The notes beneath the pieces were generated by a model. That model did not search any database. It saw nothing but the letters and a program-made list of their open reading frames with translations, and was not told the DNA's origin. From an uncultured Campylobacter sp. (lineage in GTDB: Bacteria > Campylobacterota > Campylobacteria > Campylobacterales > Campylobacteraceae), in contig NZ_CALJPG010000019.1 in the NCBI RefSeq assembly GCF_937980635.1, positions 1-36,580 on the forward strand: a DNA stretch of 36,580 nt. Direction: 5' to 3'. Positions 16,031 to 24,136 of the stretch are shown here, one piece after another. How positions within the stretch are numbered: position 1 is the first letter of the stretch; every line of letters starts with the position of its first letter. The position numbers were made by a program, and so were the translations under genes.

Positions 16031-17137
16031 GTGTCCAAAATGCGTCAAATTTTACCGATTTTTTTGCTCTACACTCTTACTAGCGTCCTGTTTTTAGCGC
16101 TGGTAAGCAGCATATTTTACAAGCGGGAGAAGTTTTTTATCGCGGATCGCGATGCCTTTGCGATCAGAGATTTCAAACACGGCTTAGAGGCTAAGCTCGC
16201 TCGCGGCGGGCGCCTAAACGAGAGCGATTTCGATGCCATGCAGGCATACGCGGCGGATCTGAATAGCAGCGATGAGATCGCGCGGGATTTCGAGCCGAGG
16301 GACGACGCACCGCGCGTGTATATGGAGGGGCTGAGTAGGATCGAGCAATTTAATCTCACCGCCAAGGACGGCACGGAGTACTACGTAGCGATCAAAACGG
16401 AAGCGCTTGAGGGCAAGCTCGCGGAGCTGAAGCTTAAAATTTTAGCCGCAAGCGCGCTTGTTTTGGCGCTTATTTTGTTGATCGCGTATTTTATCATACG
16501 CCTTTCGCTGCGTCCGCTTTATGAAAAGATCAAATTTCTAAATGGCTTCATCCGCGACACGACGCACGAGATAAAGACGCCTCTTAGCGTGATTTTAATG
16601 AGTATCGAGCTTTTTGATACCGAGCCGAAAAAATATCTAGGCAATATCAAGGTGGGCGCAAATACGATAAACGCGCTGTTTGAGGATCTAACCGCGCTAA
16701 GCTTAAACAAAAGCGGCAGCGGACGAGAGGTAAATTTAGGCGAGCTGTTGCAAAGCCGTATCGAATATTTTCGAATCTCTGCGGAGCAAAAGCAAATAAG
16801 CTTGAGCGCCGATCTGCGCCCGGTAGCCTTTTGCGCGGATGAGTTTAAGCTGCGAAAAATCATCGATAATCTGCTTGGCAACGCGATAAAATATTGCGAT
16901 GAGCTCGGCTGCGTCGAGGTGAGCCTGTGCGAGCGTTCGCTTCGTATCAAAAACAGCGGCGCGGGCATCGCACGACAAAATCTGCCGCATATTTTCGAGC
17001 TTTACACCCGCTTTGACGAACGTAACGGCGGTTTTGGCATCGGGCTTTTTATCGTGAAAAAATACTGCGACGAGCTCGGGCTTAAAATTTCGTGCGATAG
17101 CAACGAGGACTGGACGGAATTTGAGGTGAAATTTTAA
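16031..17137 (+). CDS. Sensor histidine kinase partner of the upstream regulator
   Basis: This is an inner-membrane sensor of 368 residues. TM1 is at about 7-29 and TM2 at about 138-157, enclosing a roughly 105-residue periplasmic sensor region without recognisable domain. The H-box is FIRDTTHEIKTPLSVI with phosphorylated H179. The ATPase part has the N-box KIIDNLLGNAIKYC (about 276), the G1 box SGAGI (about 312), the F-box and GFGIGLFIVKKYCDELG (about 336). The GTG start is chosen because AGGAG lies 7 bases upstream; the ATG three codons later would have poorer spacing. The short HAMP-less linker is typical of small epsilonproteobacterial kinases. The signal is unknown. Confidence 0.92.
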   Translation: MSKMRQILPIFLLYTLTSVLFLALVSSIFYKREKFFIADRDAFAIRDFKHGLEAKLARGGRLNESDFDAMQAYAADLNSSDEIARDFEPRDDAPRVYMEGLSRIEQFNLTAKDGTEYYVAIKTEALEGKLAELKLKILAASALVLALILLIAYFIIRLSLRPLYEKIKFLNGFIRDTTHEIKTPLSVILMSIELFDTEPKKYLGNIKVGANTINALFEDLTALSLNKSGSGREVNLGELLQSRIEYFRISAEQKQISLSADLRPVAFCADEFKLRKIIDNLLGNAIKYCDELGCVEVSLCERSLRIKNSGAGIARQNLPHIFELYTRFDERNGGFGIGLFIVKKYCDELGLKISCDSNEDWTEFEVKF

Positions 17138-17838
17138 CTTTACCCAAATGAAATTCTGCGCGAACGAAATTTTAGCGGGCGGGCTTGCTAGGCTTAACCG
17201 CATGGGTTTAAATTTAGCTAGCGATTCGTTCGTAAAAATTTGCGCTAGGTTATAATTTGACGGCGGAATTTACGCATGCAATTCGGTCGCGCTCGCAAAA
17301 TTTCGCCCGCCGGTTTGCAGAATACAAAGCGTAAAATTTTAAGGAATTTCGTGAAATTTTATTTGGACGCGAGCAGAATTACGGCGGCTAGGGATAGAAT
17401 TTAACGGCAGCTTAGATAAAACCGCGCGCGACAATCGGCGAAATTCCGCGAAATTTCGTCCGCGCACCGGTTGGGTTCGCCCTTGCCCTGTTGCTTCATA
17501 CACGCCGTATTCATGGCTGCGCAAAAGGCTGTGTCGCTTTGGGTTTTGATACTAAAGAGAACACATATCCTGCTTCTCATTCTTGCCGCTCGGTGCGTTC
17601 GTGGACTACGCGCGCGGGTAAATTTAAAATTTAGCTCCGCCCCGTCACGCTGAAGCGAAGCTTTATTAAAACGGGCGGTGCAGCTATTTTAAGCGCGTAT
17701 CCACTCTTTTAAAGTATGTAGCAAATTTAAAATTTACGCGAGATCAAAGAGCAAACGAGACAAACGAGGCTAAATTTGATCATCTCTCGATGGGCGTTCC
17801 TACGACCTTCGTGCTATCTGCCACCTGCTTAAATTTTA
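17138..17838. other. Gene-free stretch with an orphan TATAAT
   Basis: There are about 700 bases without a credible gene. A promoter-like GGTTATAATTT has its -10 at 17251-17256 on the plus strand, but no gene follows it. Short open frames at 17339-17653 lack ribosome sites. The right end abuts the isoaspartyl peptidase remnant. Confidence 0.6.
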
Positions 17839-17969
17839 TCATTTCTCTCCTAGCGGCCAGTAAACGATCGGTTTAGCTCCGAGCCTTGCTTCGCCGATAC
17901 ATGCCGAGCTTATCTTTCGTCCACGCAAAACCTGTGTGTGCGTGCTTATCGATAAAGATGCCGCCGAGC
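17839..17969 (-). pseudogene. Decayed 3'-end fragment of an isoaspartyl peptidase gene
   Basis: The stretch is clearly homologous to the last 130 or so bases of the intact gene at 20786. Both share TAGCGGCCAGTAAACGATCGG exactly for at least 20 bases and most of the following positions. On the minus strand it reads GGIFIDKHAHTGFAWTKDKLGMY; the intact protein has GGIISIDKHGHTGFAWTKEKLGMY. A 2-base deletion after TAT then shifts the frame. The other frame continues EARLGAKPIVYWPLGEK and a stop, identical to the intact C-terminus. One codon is also missing near the left part of the motif. Similarity fades beyond about 17970. No start, promoter or active site is present, so it cannot make an enzyme. 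Confidence 0.88.
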
Positions 17970-18062
17970 TTTGCCTATCCTCGTATTATGCGGGTGCTTT
18001 TGCAAGATGTTGCGGTAGGCTACGCTTAAATCAATGCTGTGGCTGTCCGTGTTTAGCCCGGT

Positions 18063-18662
18063 TCACAAATATCTTGCCGAGATTTGCCTTTGCCCTAAAA
18101 TTTGCACGATCTCATCTAGGCTTAAAATTTTGCCGTGCGAGTCAAAGCCTACGTTTAGTATGCGACCCTCTAGGCTGGAAGCGCGGTCGTGTAAGTGTCC
18201 GTGAAGCATAAAAGAGCCTTTCGAGGCGTGGTTATGTTCCTCTACGGGATAGTGAAACATACAGATGCTCATACCCGCCTTGCCGTCCTTTATCGCGCCC
18301 GCGCCGCCGTCAAAATTTAGCTCCTTGTAGTGCAGGATATCGCTAAAAATAGGATTTCCGTCCTCTTTTAGCTCGCGTAGCAGCGCTTCTTTGTTTTGGC
18401 TGATGAGCGTATCGTGGTTGCCTAAAATCAGCACATGCGAGCCGTTTAGCCTACGCGCGACGCTTTTTAGATCCTTTAATTTATTACAAAATGCAAAATC
18501 TCCCAGATCATAAACCGTATCCTCGGACCCCACTACGGCATTCCAGAGCTCTATTAGCTTTTCATTCATCTCGCCTACGTCGTTAAAAGCCCTAAATTTA
18601 GGGCAGTATTTCATAATATTTGCGTGATAAAAATGCAAATCGGAGGTAAAAAATATCATCAT
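18063..18662 (-). CDS. Calcineurin-like metallophosphoesterase next to the RNA ligase
   Basis: This is a 199-residue cytoplasmic phosphoesterase with a full set of metal-binding motifs: DLHFYH (D8, H10), GDFAF (D55), GNHD (N82, H83), MFHYP (H137) and HGHLHD (H154, H156, H158). It belongs to the short phage- and bacteria-type group of the superfamily, whose substrates are mostly unknown. It starts 79 bases after the stop of the kinase-ligase gene on the same strand, with AAGGAA at its start, so it is probably in the same operon. In bacterial Pnkp, kinase, calcineurin-type phosphatase and ligase occur in one polypeptide. By analogy this protein could remove 2',3'-cyclic or 3' phosphates before sealing. 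That role is inferred from context only. Confidence 0.88.
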   Translation of the reverse strand: MMIFFTSDLHFYHANIMKYCPKFRAFNDVGEMNEKLIELWNAVVGSEDTVYDLGDFAFCNKLKDLKSVARRLNGSHVLILGNHDTLISQNKEALLRELKEDGNPIFSDILHYKELNFDGGAGAIKDGKAGMSICMFHYPVEEHNHASKGSFMLHGHLHDRASSLEGRILNVGFDSHGKILSLDEIVQILGQRQISARYL

Positions 18663-18741
18663 TTTTCCTTTAAGCTTTAATCGCTATATCAAATTTACGC
18701 TTTACGCAAATTTGCGCGGCGTCAAATATCCGCGCTAATCG

Positions 18742-20235
18742 TTAAATTCTTTCTAAAAATTCTTTTATAAAGCCTAGCTTGCCCTGCTCGTCAAGGGATC
18801 TGAATTCTCGCTCGTTTGCTTTGATGTGATCGACCAAAGGGTGAAATTCCTCATCAAGCTTGGTTTTATCCAGTTTGCCGGAAAGCGCTTCGTTTTTACT
18901 GCGAGCGAAAAATTTATTCACGAGATAATAAGGCGTTTTCATCTTAAAGCAAAAATCGCTCTGGCTTGGGATATACACCATAAAGCCCTCAAATTTCGCC
19001 TCTTTGACTATATTTTTAAGCTCCGCAAAGCTCGTTTTTAGATATTGTTCGCCCTCTTTATAAAAAGGTCTTTTTAGCGCGCCAGCGGTGCTTGCGGCGA
19101 TCTTATCCAGCTCAAATTCGCTCTCTTGCGCGCCGGTTTTAACGTCGATAAGTCCGATAAAAGTCTCGCCAAGCTCCTCTTCCACGATGTGCGGGTCGCT
19201 CTCGTCGGTGATCTCAAATAAAAAAGTTTTATTTGGATAGCGTTTGAAAATCTCTTCAAATTTGCAGCAGTGCTCGCGCGTCATCTGTGCAAATCTACTA
19301 TCGGTCGATCCCGTCGTGGAGTAGATGACGCGGCGGTTAAAGCTCGCGCTACTTTCGTGGGCATCTACGTAGGTGCAACACCCCAAAAAGCCGTTTACCT
19401 TTCGCACGGCAAGCACGGGCGTATCGTCTGTGATATCGATAGGATAAAGGCTTTTGCGCGAGGTAAATTCCGAGTAGTTATAGACCTTTTTAAACGGACG
19501 TACGATGATATTTAGATTATCGTCCATTATGAGCCCGCGCATCTCAAGCAACGCCTTATCCCAATCGGCTTTGAAAAAGACGCGTTTTGAGTATTTGTAT
19601 GTGCGGAGCTCGGGATAAAGCTCGCTTTGACGCGCACTCCAGAGCCTTTTATCCTGCGTGGCGGCGATATATTTTTTCGTTACGTAGGTATTTTGCGCCG
19701 CATCAAAGGGCAGATCGCGCCTATTTAGAGCCGCCGCGTCTTTAATCTTTTGCGCTACGCTTTGGCTCATAGGATTAACGGGCGGAATCAAAATTTCACC
19801 CTCAATTTTGTTGTTTGCGACCTTGATAAACATCGCTATTACCGTATTTTCATCGACGTCGTGCTCGGAGGCAAAGAAATTTTGCATTCTAAAGCATTCA
19901 AAAATAAATTCATTTTGGGTGGCTTGCTCTTTTAGGCTTAGCAGCTCTTTGGTGCGCGCACTCACGTTGCTAAGCACGATAAGAACGTCTTTAGCTTTGT
20001 TTTCCAGGGCAAATTTATACGCCTGCTTTATCTCGCGGGCGACCTTGCGCTTCGCGTCCTCCAAAAGCTTCGGCGACCAAGTATAAATCCCCGCCTCATC
20101 GGTTAAGAACATATCGTTTTCCAGATGATAAATTTGCGCCTGCGGATATTCGTTTTTAAATTCTTTAATTTTCTCTTTTGCAAAAGTCGTTTTACCAGAG
20201 CCCGCGTGTCCGCGAACGACTATAAATTTTCTCAT
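18742..20235 (-). CDS. Polynucleotide kinase-RNA ligase (Rnl1-like) fusion
   Basis: This is a 497-residue protein of two parts. Residues 1 to about 150 form a P-loop kinase with Walker A RGHAGSGKTT (8-17) and LENDMF, where D41 could be the general base of a 5'-kinase. Residues from about 170 to 480 form an RNA ligase of the T4 Rnl1 type. RGLIMDD and IIVRPFKKVYNYSE (234-255) precede the adenylation site RKVNG, with nucleophile K279. STTGS (306-310), FLFEITDE with E341 (motif III), EGFMVYI with E416 (motif IV) and FKMKTPYYLV with K431/K433 (motif V) follow. All ligase catalytic motifs are present. The known chemistry is 5' phosphorylation and ATP-dependent 5'-PO4/3'-OH joining of RNA. GGCGGT precedes the ATG. 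It is followed by the metallophosphoesterase. Confidence 0.88.
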   Translation of the reverse strand: MRKFIVVRGHAGSGKTTFAKEKIKEFKNEYPQAQIYHLENDMFLTDEAGIYTWSPKLLEDAKRKVAREIKQAYKFALENKAKDVLIVLSNVSARTKELLSLKEQATQNEFIFECFRMQNFFASEHDVDENTVIAMFIKVANNKIEGEILIPPVNPMSQSVAQKIKDAAALNRRDLPFDAAQNTYVTKKYIAATQDKRLWSARQSELYPELRTYKYSKRVFFKADWDKALLEMRGLIMDDNLNIIVRPFKKVYNYSEFTSRKSLYPIDITDDTPVLAVRKVNGFLGCCTYVDAHESSASFNRRVIYSTTGSTDSRFAQMTREHCCKFEEIFKRYPNKTFLFEITDESDPHIVEEELGETFIGLIDVKTGAQESEFELDKIAASTAGALKRPFYKEGEQYLKTSFAELKNIVKEAKFEGFMVYIPSQSDFCFKMKTPYYLVNKFFARSKNEALSGKLDKTKLDEEFHPLVDHIKANEREFRSLDEQGKLGFIKEFLERI

Positions 20236-20262
20236 TTTACCGCCTTGATTTTATGTGGCGAT

Positions 20263-20268
20263 ATTCTA
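20263..20268 (-). promoter_or_regulatory. Candidate -10 box of the RNA-repair genes
   Basis: On the minus strand TAGAAT, in TTTCAGGTAGAATATCG, lies about 28 bases before the kinase-ligase ATG. No good -35 box lies at the proper distance. Weak support only. Confidence 0.35.
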
Positions 20269-20752
20269 CCTGAAATTTGAGCGCTTTGGTATCAAGAAAT
20301 ATGGATTTTGGTAAAATTCAATTTACAGAGCCGAATTTCGCCGCTTAGCTCGCGCGGTTTTGAGGCGCGAATGAGACGGCGCAGCGTCCGTATCTACGAG
20401 GGCTTGCTACCGATGCGCGCTTTCTGGCGCGAAATTGAGCGAGGATAAAATTTGCGGAGAAGTCGCTGGACGGCTTAAATTTAAACCTCAAGGCTCAAAT
20501 TTACAGCAGGATCAAATTTGATCTCTTTATGGCTTATCGAAGCATAAAATTTATTGTTTTGACTGATTTGAATACGATAAAAAGATGGCGATAAATATAA
20601 GTTTAAAATTTTAAATAAATAGAAATTTGCGCTTTGTCAAGGTGCTGAAATTAAAATTCGACCAAATTTGCCTTGCCGAAACGCTCGATCGATGAAAGCG
20701 CCAAATTTGATAGACGTGCGATAAAAAGCGTATTTATCCTCGCTATTTGATT
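20269..20752. other. Gene-free stretch between the kinase-ligase and isoaspartyl peptidase genes
   Basis: No gene is supported in about 480 bases. On the minus strand a perfect TTGACA lies at 20635-20640, about 400 bases from the kinase-ligase gene, without a convincing -10 box at 17 bases. The sequence is AT-rich around 20560-20640. Confidence 0.55.
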
Positions 20753-20781
20753 AAATTTAGCCCCGCAAAGGGGCTAAATTT
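20753..20781 (-). terminator. Terminator after the isoaspartyl peptidase gene
   Basis: AAATTTAGCCCC (20753-20764) and GGGGCTAAATTT (20770-20781) form a perfect 12-base stem with a 5-base loop, starting 4 bases after the stop of the peptidase gene. The AT part of the stem gives U-rich flanks on both strands, so it may work in both directions. Confidence 0.75.
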
Positions 20782-20785
20782 GCGC

Positions 20786-21826
20786 TTATTTTTCCCCTAG
20801 CGGCCAGTAAACGATCGGCTTAGCTCCGAGCCTTGCCTCGCCGTGATACATACCGAGCTTCTCCTTCGTCCACGCAAAGCCCGTGTGTCCGTGCTTGTCG
20901 ATCGAGATGATGCCGCCGCTGCCGCCGAGCGCTTTGACCTCTTTTACCGCTTCTTCGGCGGCCTTTTGCACGTCGGAGGTCTTGTATTTATACAGCGCGG
21001 AGACCTCGTGCGCGGCGTTTACGCGCATGTAAATATCGCCCGTGCCGGTGCAAGAAACCGCCACAGAGTCGTTGTCGGCGTAGGTTCCAGAGCCTATTAT
21101 CGGGCTATCGCCGATGCGGCCGGTCATTTTGTTGGTCATGCCGCCCGTGCTGGTCGCTGCGGCTAGGTTGCCGTTTTTATCCAGCGCGATCGCGCCCACG
21201 GTGCCAAGATACGGCCGCTCGTGTAAATTTAGCGACGTCTTTTTCGCCTTTTCGCTATCAAGTAGCAACTTTTGCTTCTCTTTGGCCTTTTGCAGCGCGT
21301 CGTATCTAAACTGCGTGAAAAAATACTTCTGATCGACCATCTCTAGACCGTTTTCTTTAGCGAGCTTGTCGGCTCCCTCGCCGGCGACTAGCGTATGCCA
21401 CGTCTTATCCATCACGAGTCTGGCGCCTAGGATAGGGTTTTTGATATGCCGCGCCATCGCGACTGCGCCCGCTTTTTTGGTCGAGCCGTCCATGATCGAG
21501 GCGTCGAGCTCGTTAAATCCGTCGGCGGTAAATACCGCGCCCTTGCCCGCGTTAAAATTCGGATCGTCCTCAAGCACCATAATGGCCGCCGTTACGGCAT
21601 CCATCGCGGTGCCGCCCCGTTCAAGCACGGCTTGACCTGCTAAAAGCGCTTTTTTCATCGGCTCCTCGCGGATTTTAAATTCCTCCTTGGTTAGATCAAG
21701 CCCGCTGGTGCCGCCGTGAATGACGATAACTGGGGAAAATTTCTCCTGCGCATTCGCAACCGTTAGCCCGAGCAGGGCCAAACTCGCCGCCATAAAAATG
21801 GCCTTTGAGAGTGAAAAGTGCTTCAT
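20786..21826 (-). CDS. iaaA: Isoaspartyl peptidase/L-asparaginase (Ntn-hydrolase type), exported
   Basis: This plant-type asparaginase family enzyme hydrolyses beta-aspartyl (isoaspartyl) dipeptides and asparagine after autocleavage into two subunits. The protein has 346 residues. A signal peptide (MKHFSLSKAIFMAASLALLGLTVANA) sends it to the periplasm. HGGTSG is at about 37, NAGKGAVFT at about 92 and MDGSTKKAGAVA at about 112. The cleavage and nucleophile Thr is T209 in LGTVGAIALD, followed by STGGMTNKMTGRIGDSPIIGSGTYAD, which holds the substrate-binding residues. All key residues are present, so it looks functional. AAGGATGAG precedes the ATG. It stands alone, with a terminator behind it. 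A degenerate copy of its 3' end lies about 2.9 kb away, beyond the RNA-repair genes. Confidence 0.93.
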   Translation of the reverse strand: MKHFSLSKAIFMAASLALLGLTVANAQEKFSPVIVIHGGTSGLDLTKEEFKIREEPMKKALLAGQAVLERGGTAMDAVTAAIMVLEDDPNFNAGKGAVFTADGFNELDASIMDGSTKKAGAVAMARHIKNPILGARLVMDKTWHTLVAGEGADKLAKENGLEMVDQKYFFTQFRYDALQKAKEKQKLLLDSEKAKKTSLNLHERPYLGTVGAIALDKNGNLAAATSTGGMTNKMTGRIGDSPIIGSGTYADNDSVAVSCTGTGDIYMRVNAAHEVSALYKYKTSDVQKAAEEAVKEVKALGGSGGIISIDKHGHTGFAWTKEKLGMYHGEARLGAKPIVYWPLGEK

Positions 21827-22238
21827 ATCTCATCCTTTCGAAAAAATTGGAGAATTTCTAAGGAATGATATAACTTTGCGCTTTTCGTTTCGCTTAATCA
21901 AATGCGAATTCAGCTGGATCTAAATCTAATGCTTTGAGCTTAGGATTAAGCTTCCGTTGTCAAATTTAACGCGACTCAATTTGTGGCATAATCTGATAGG
22001 TCGATTTAAATTTTATAATTTTGAGTTTAAGCGTTGGCAAAATTTAACTACCGCAGCTCGATAAATTTCAACCGCACGTCATAAAATTTTAGTGCGTGGC
22101 CGTGTTTTAAACGGCGCTACGCAAGCAAGCTCAAGCACGCACCCGCCGGCAAAGCAGGCCTCAAATCAAAAGCCTCAAGCTCGCCGTGCGCGATCATTTA
22201 GTGTTGCGTCGGAACCGACGCCAGTATGTTTTGACGGC
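21827..22238. other. Gene-free stretch between iaaA and the RclC-like gene
   Basis: No gene is supported. A minus-strand TTATATCAT about 40 bases before the iaaA ATG could be a -10 box. The left half holds AAATTTTATAATTTTGAG and similar words. Confidence 0.5.
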
Positions 22239-22676
22239 TCAATCGCAGCTTTTTTCTCCGCGGCAAAGGCGCGCTAGGTCGTATTTTAGCAGCACCAAGC
22301 CAAGGCCTAGCAAGAAAAGGTCTTTAAAGATAAAGCCGTCGATCTTGCCTAGCTGCGGCAGTAGGCTGAGCGTGCTCAGCGCCATGACGATTACGATGAG
22401 ATCGCCCACGATACCCGCCTTCGGCTTGAAAAAGCCCGCGATGAGCGAGAGATAGCCCACGGTCTCCACCACGCCCAAAAAATAGCTCGCGCCGGCGTCC
22501 CCGAGCGCTGACGGCAAAAACGAAAGCCACGTCTGTGAAAAGAGCGGCTTTAAAGCCTCTACCTCAAACTCAAACCACTTGTAGTTGCCCATCACGGCAA
22601 GCACGATGATAACGGAAAGTCTAGCGAATACAATATCCGCGTCGCCTGCGACAAATTTTTTTACGATCTCCCTCAT
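22239..22676 (-). CDS. DUF417 (YkgB/RclC-like) membrane protein
   Basis: This is an inner-membrane protein of 145 residues with four hydrophobic segments (about 15-33, 62-82, 88-108 and 116-133). The N-terminal pattern DADIVFARLSVIIVLAVMGNYKWFEFEVEALKPLFSQTWLSFL matches the DUF417 family, whose E. coli member RclC belongs to the reactive-chlorine stress regulon. The loop between the first and second segments is much shorter than in RclC (about 195 residues), so it is a reduced form. AAAGGAG precedes the ATG by 6 bases. The biochemical function of the family is not established. A DoxX-type protein is the closest alternative. Confidence 0.78.
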   Translation of the reverse strand: MREIVKKFVAGDADIVFARLSVIIVLAVMGNYKWFEFEVEALKPLFSQTWLSFLPSALGDAGASYFLGVVETVGYLSLIAGFFKPKAGIVGDLIVIVMALSTLSLLPQLGKIDGFIFKDLFLLGLGLVLLKYDLARLCRGEKSCD

Positions 22677-22770
22677 ACGGCTCCTTTGTAAATTTTGTAA
22701 CGGTATGATAGCGAGCTTGCGTGTAGGCTACGTGAAGGGGCGAAATTTCAAATTCCAAATTCCTCGGCTT

Positions 22771-22816
22771 CACGAAATTCTGTCCCTCCACAAAATTCCG
22801 TGGCTCCGCGAAATTT
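22771..22816. repeat. 18-bp degenerate tandem repeat
   Basis: CACGAAATTC (22771), CACAAAATTC (22789) and CGCGAAATTT (22807) recur at exact 18-base steps with CT(C/T)C before and TG(T)/CCG after. It sits in the gap between thiL and the RclC-like gene and resembles the GGCTTCG...AAATT words of 27.0-27.4 kb. Confidence 0.6.
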
Positions 22817-22864
22817 TAAATTCCATGCCACGCGCCGTAAAATTTAAAGCGGTCGTGGCAAATT

Positions 22865-24136
22865 TCAAGGCGCGAAGTGATGCGGCGTGCCGCTAAATTC
22901 CATCGAGCTTTGCGGCGTGCGCGGGCAAACCTCGGCGATGATATTGATCGCGACGCCCGTTTTAGCGGCAATCGCATAGATTTTAGGCAAAAACTTCGGC
23001 GCGAAGCTGAACAAAATCTCGTACTCCTCGCCGCTTTGCAACGCAGCCTCGCTAGGGCGGGCGATCCAGCGCGCACCCACGCCGCTAGCCTCCAGTAAGC
23101 GGGGCAAATCCTGCGCGAGCCCATCGCTAATGTCCATCGCCGCGCTGATGAACTTCGCCGCCTTGTAAAAAAACTTATCGCGCAAAACGGGCCTGACGAA
23201 GCGCGAATTTTTTGAAATTTTTGCGCGCAGATCCTCGCGCAAGCGATATGAGCCACTACCTGGCACAGGATTTTCGCCTACAGAGCTTTGCGGCGCAGAA
23301 TTTTCGCATGCGAGGCTTTGCGACGTAGGGCTCTTGCGATTCTCTCCGCTTCGTGACACGGAATTTTGCGCCGAAGCTTCGGCGTTCAGGCTATGCGGCT
23401 TGACATACGCAGGAAAAATTTTATCGTCCAGACTTTGCGGCTCAAGGTCCAAAATTTGCATTGCCGAAGTTTCAGCATCCAGATTCTGTAGCTTAGCATG
23501 AGCGAGCGAAATTTTATCGCCCGAGCTTCGCACCTCATCGCCAGGATTTTGTGTCGCCGAAGCCTCGGCGTTCAGACCCTGCGACTCATCGCTTGGACCT
23601 TGCAGCGACGAAATTTTATCGTCCCAGTTTTGTGTATCCGAGCTAGCGGGCGAAATTTCATCTCTTAAAAGCACCGCCAGATCGCGCCCGACGCCGCCTA
23701 GCTCGCCCGTATGCGCGATGAGATCGCCCACGCGCGCGCCGCTGCGAAACACGGGGCGCTTACACTTGCCGATCAGGCTCACGCTAAGCGCGATGCGATC
23801 CGAGCCGATCGTGTCGCCGCCGATGATCCGTATGCCCCACTCCCGCGCCGTTTCGCTCACGCCCGCGCACAGCTCGTCGATCTCGCGCGTGCCGATCTCG
23901 CGCGGCACCGCAAGCCCCAGCAGGGCGTATTTGGCGCGCGCGTTCGTCGCGATCATGTCCGAGATGTTTACGAGCATCGCCTTTGCGCCGATCTCGCGCA
24001 GGCTCAGCCAGCCGCGGCGAAAGTGCACGCCCTCGACAAAAAGGTCCTTGCAATACGCCCGCTCGCCGATTACGGCGCAATCATCGCCGTTAAGCTTCAA
24101 TCTAAATTTCTCAAAAATATACCGCTCTTTATCCAT
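22865..24136 (-). CDS. thiL: Thiamine-monophosphate kinase with a large repeat insertion
   Basis: ThiL phosphorylates thiamine phosphate to the diphosphate cofactor. Family motifs: MDKERYIFEKF, NGDDCAVIG (Mg/ATP site), FVEGVHFRRGWLSLREIGAKAMLVNISDMIA, RIIGGDTIGSDRIALSVSLIG, MDISDGLAQDLPRLLE and SGEEYEILFS. The core is complete. Between GELGGVGRDLAVLLRDE and FVRPVLRDKFFYKAAKF, however, about 140 residues of Ser/Asp/Glu/Gln/Asn-rich low-complexity sequence are inserted, so the protein has 423 residues against about 275-330 usual. The start at 24136 is chosen because GGAGGGGGCA stands directly before this ATG; an upstream in-frame start at 24163 would add nine residues without a ribosome site. 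Confidence 0.92.
   Translation of the reverse strand: MDKERYIFEKFRLKLNGDDCAVIGERAYCKDLFVEGVHFRRGWLSLREIGAKAMLVNISDMIATNARAKYALLGLAVPREIGTREIDELCAGVSETAREWGIRIIGGDTIGSDRIALSVSLIGKCKRPVFRSGARVGDLIAHTGELGGVGRDLAVLLRDEISPASSDTQNWDDKISSLQGPSDESQGLNAEASATQNPGDEVRSSGDKISLAHAKLQNLDAETSAMQILDLEPQSLDDKIFPAYVKPHSLNAEASAQNSVSRSGENRKSPTSQSLACENSAPQSSVGENPVPGSGSYRLREDLRAKISKNSRFVRPVLRDKFFYKAAKFISAAMDISDGLAQDLPRLLEASGVGARWIARPSEAALQSGEEYEILFSFAPKFLPKIYAIAAKTGVAINIIAEVCPRTPQSSMEFSGTPHHFAP
23234..23662 (-). repeat. In-frame degenerate repeat array inside thiL
   Basis: The inserted segment repeats a unit of about 31-35 codons: DDKISSLQG...GLNAEASATQN, GDKISLAHA...NLDAETSAMQI, DDKIFPAYV...SLNAEASAQN, then a shorter SLACENSAPQSSVGENPVPG type. 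In DNA the recurring words are AAAATTTTATCG(T/C)C, CTTTGCGGC and GCCGAAGC(C/T)TC(G)GCGTTCAG. These resemble the degenerate words of the intergenic repeats, which hints at a common origin. Confidence 0.8.

Noticed and set aside
17936..18211. 91-codon plus-strand open frame over the phosphoesterase 3' end
   Set aside because: It is antisense to the metallophosphoesterase and the iaaA remnant.
20263..20640. TTGACA at 20635 as a strong promoter of the repair genes
   Set aside because: No -10 box at 16-18 bases and about 400 bases from the gene.
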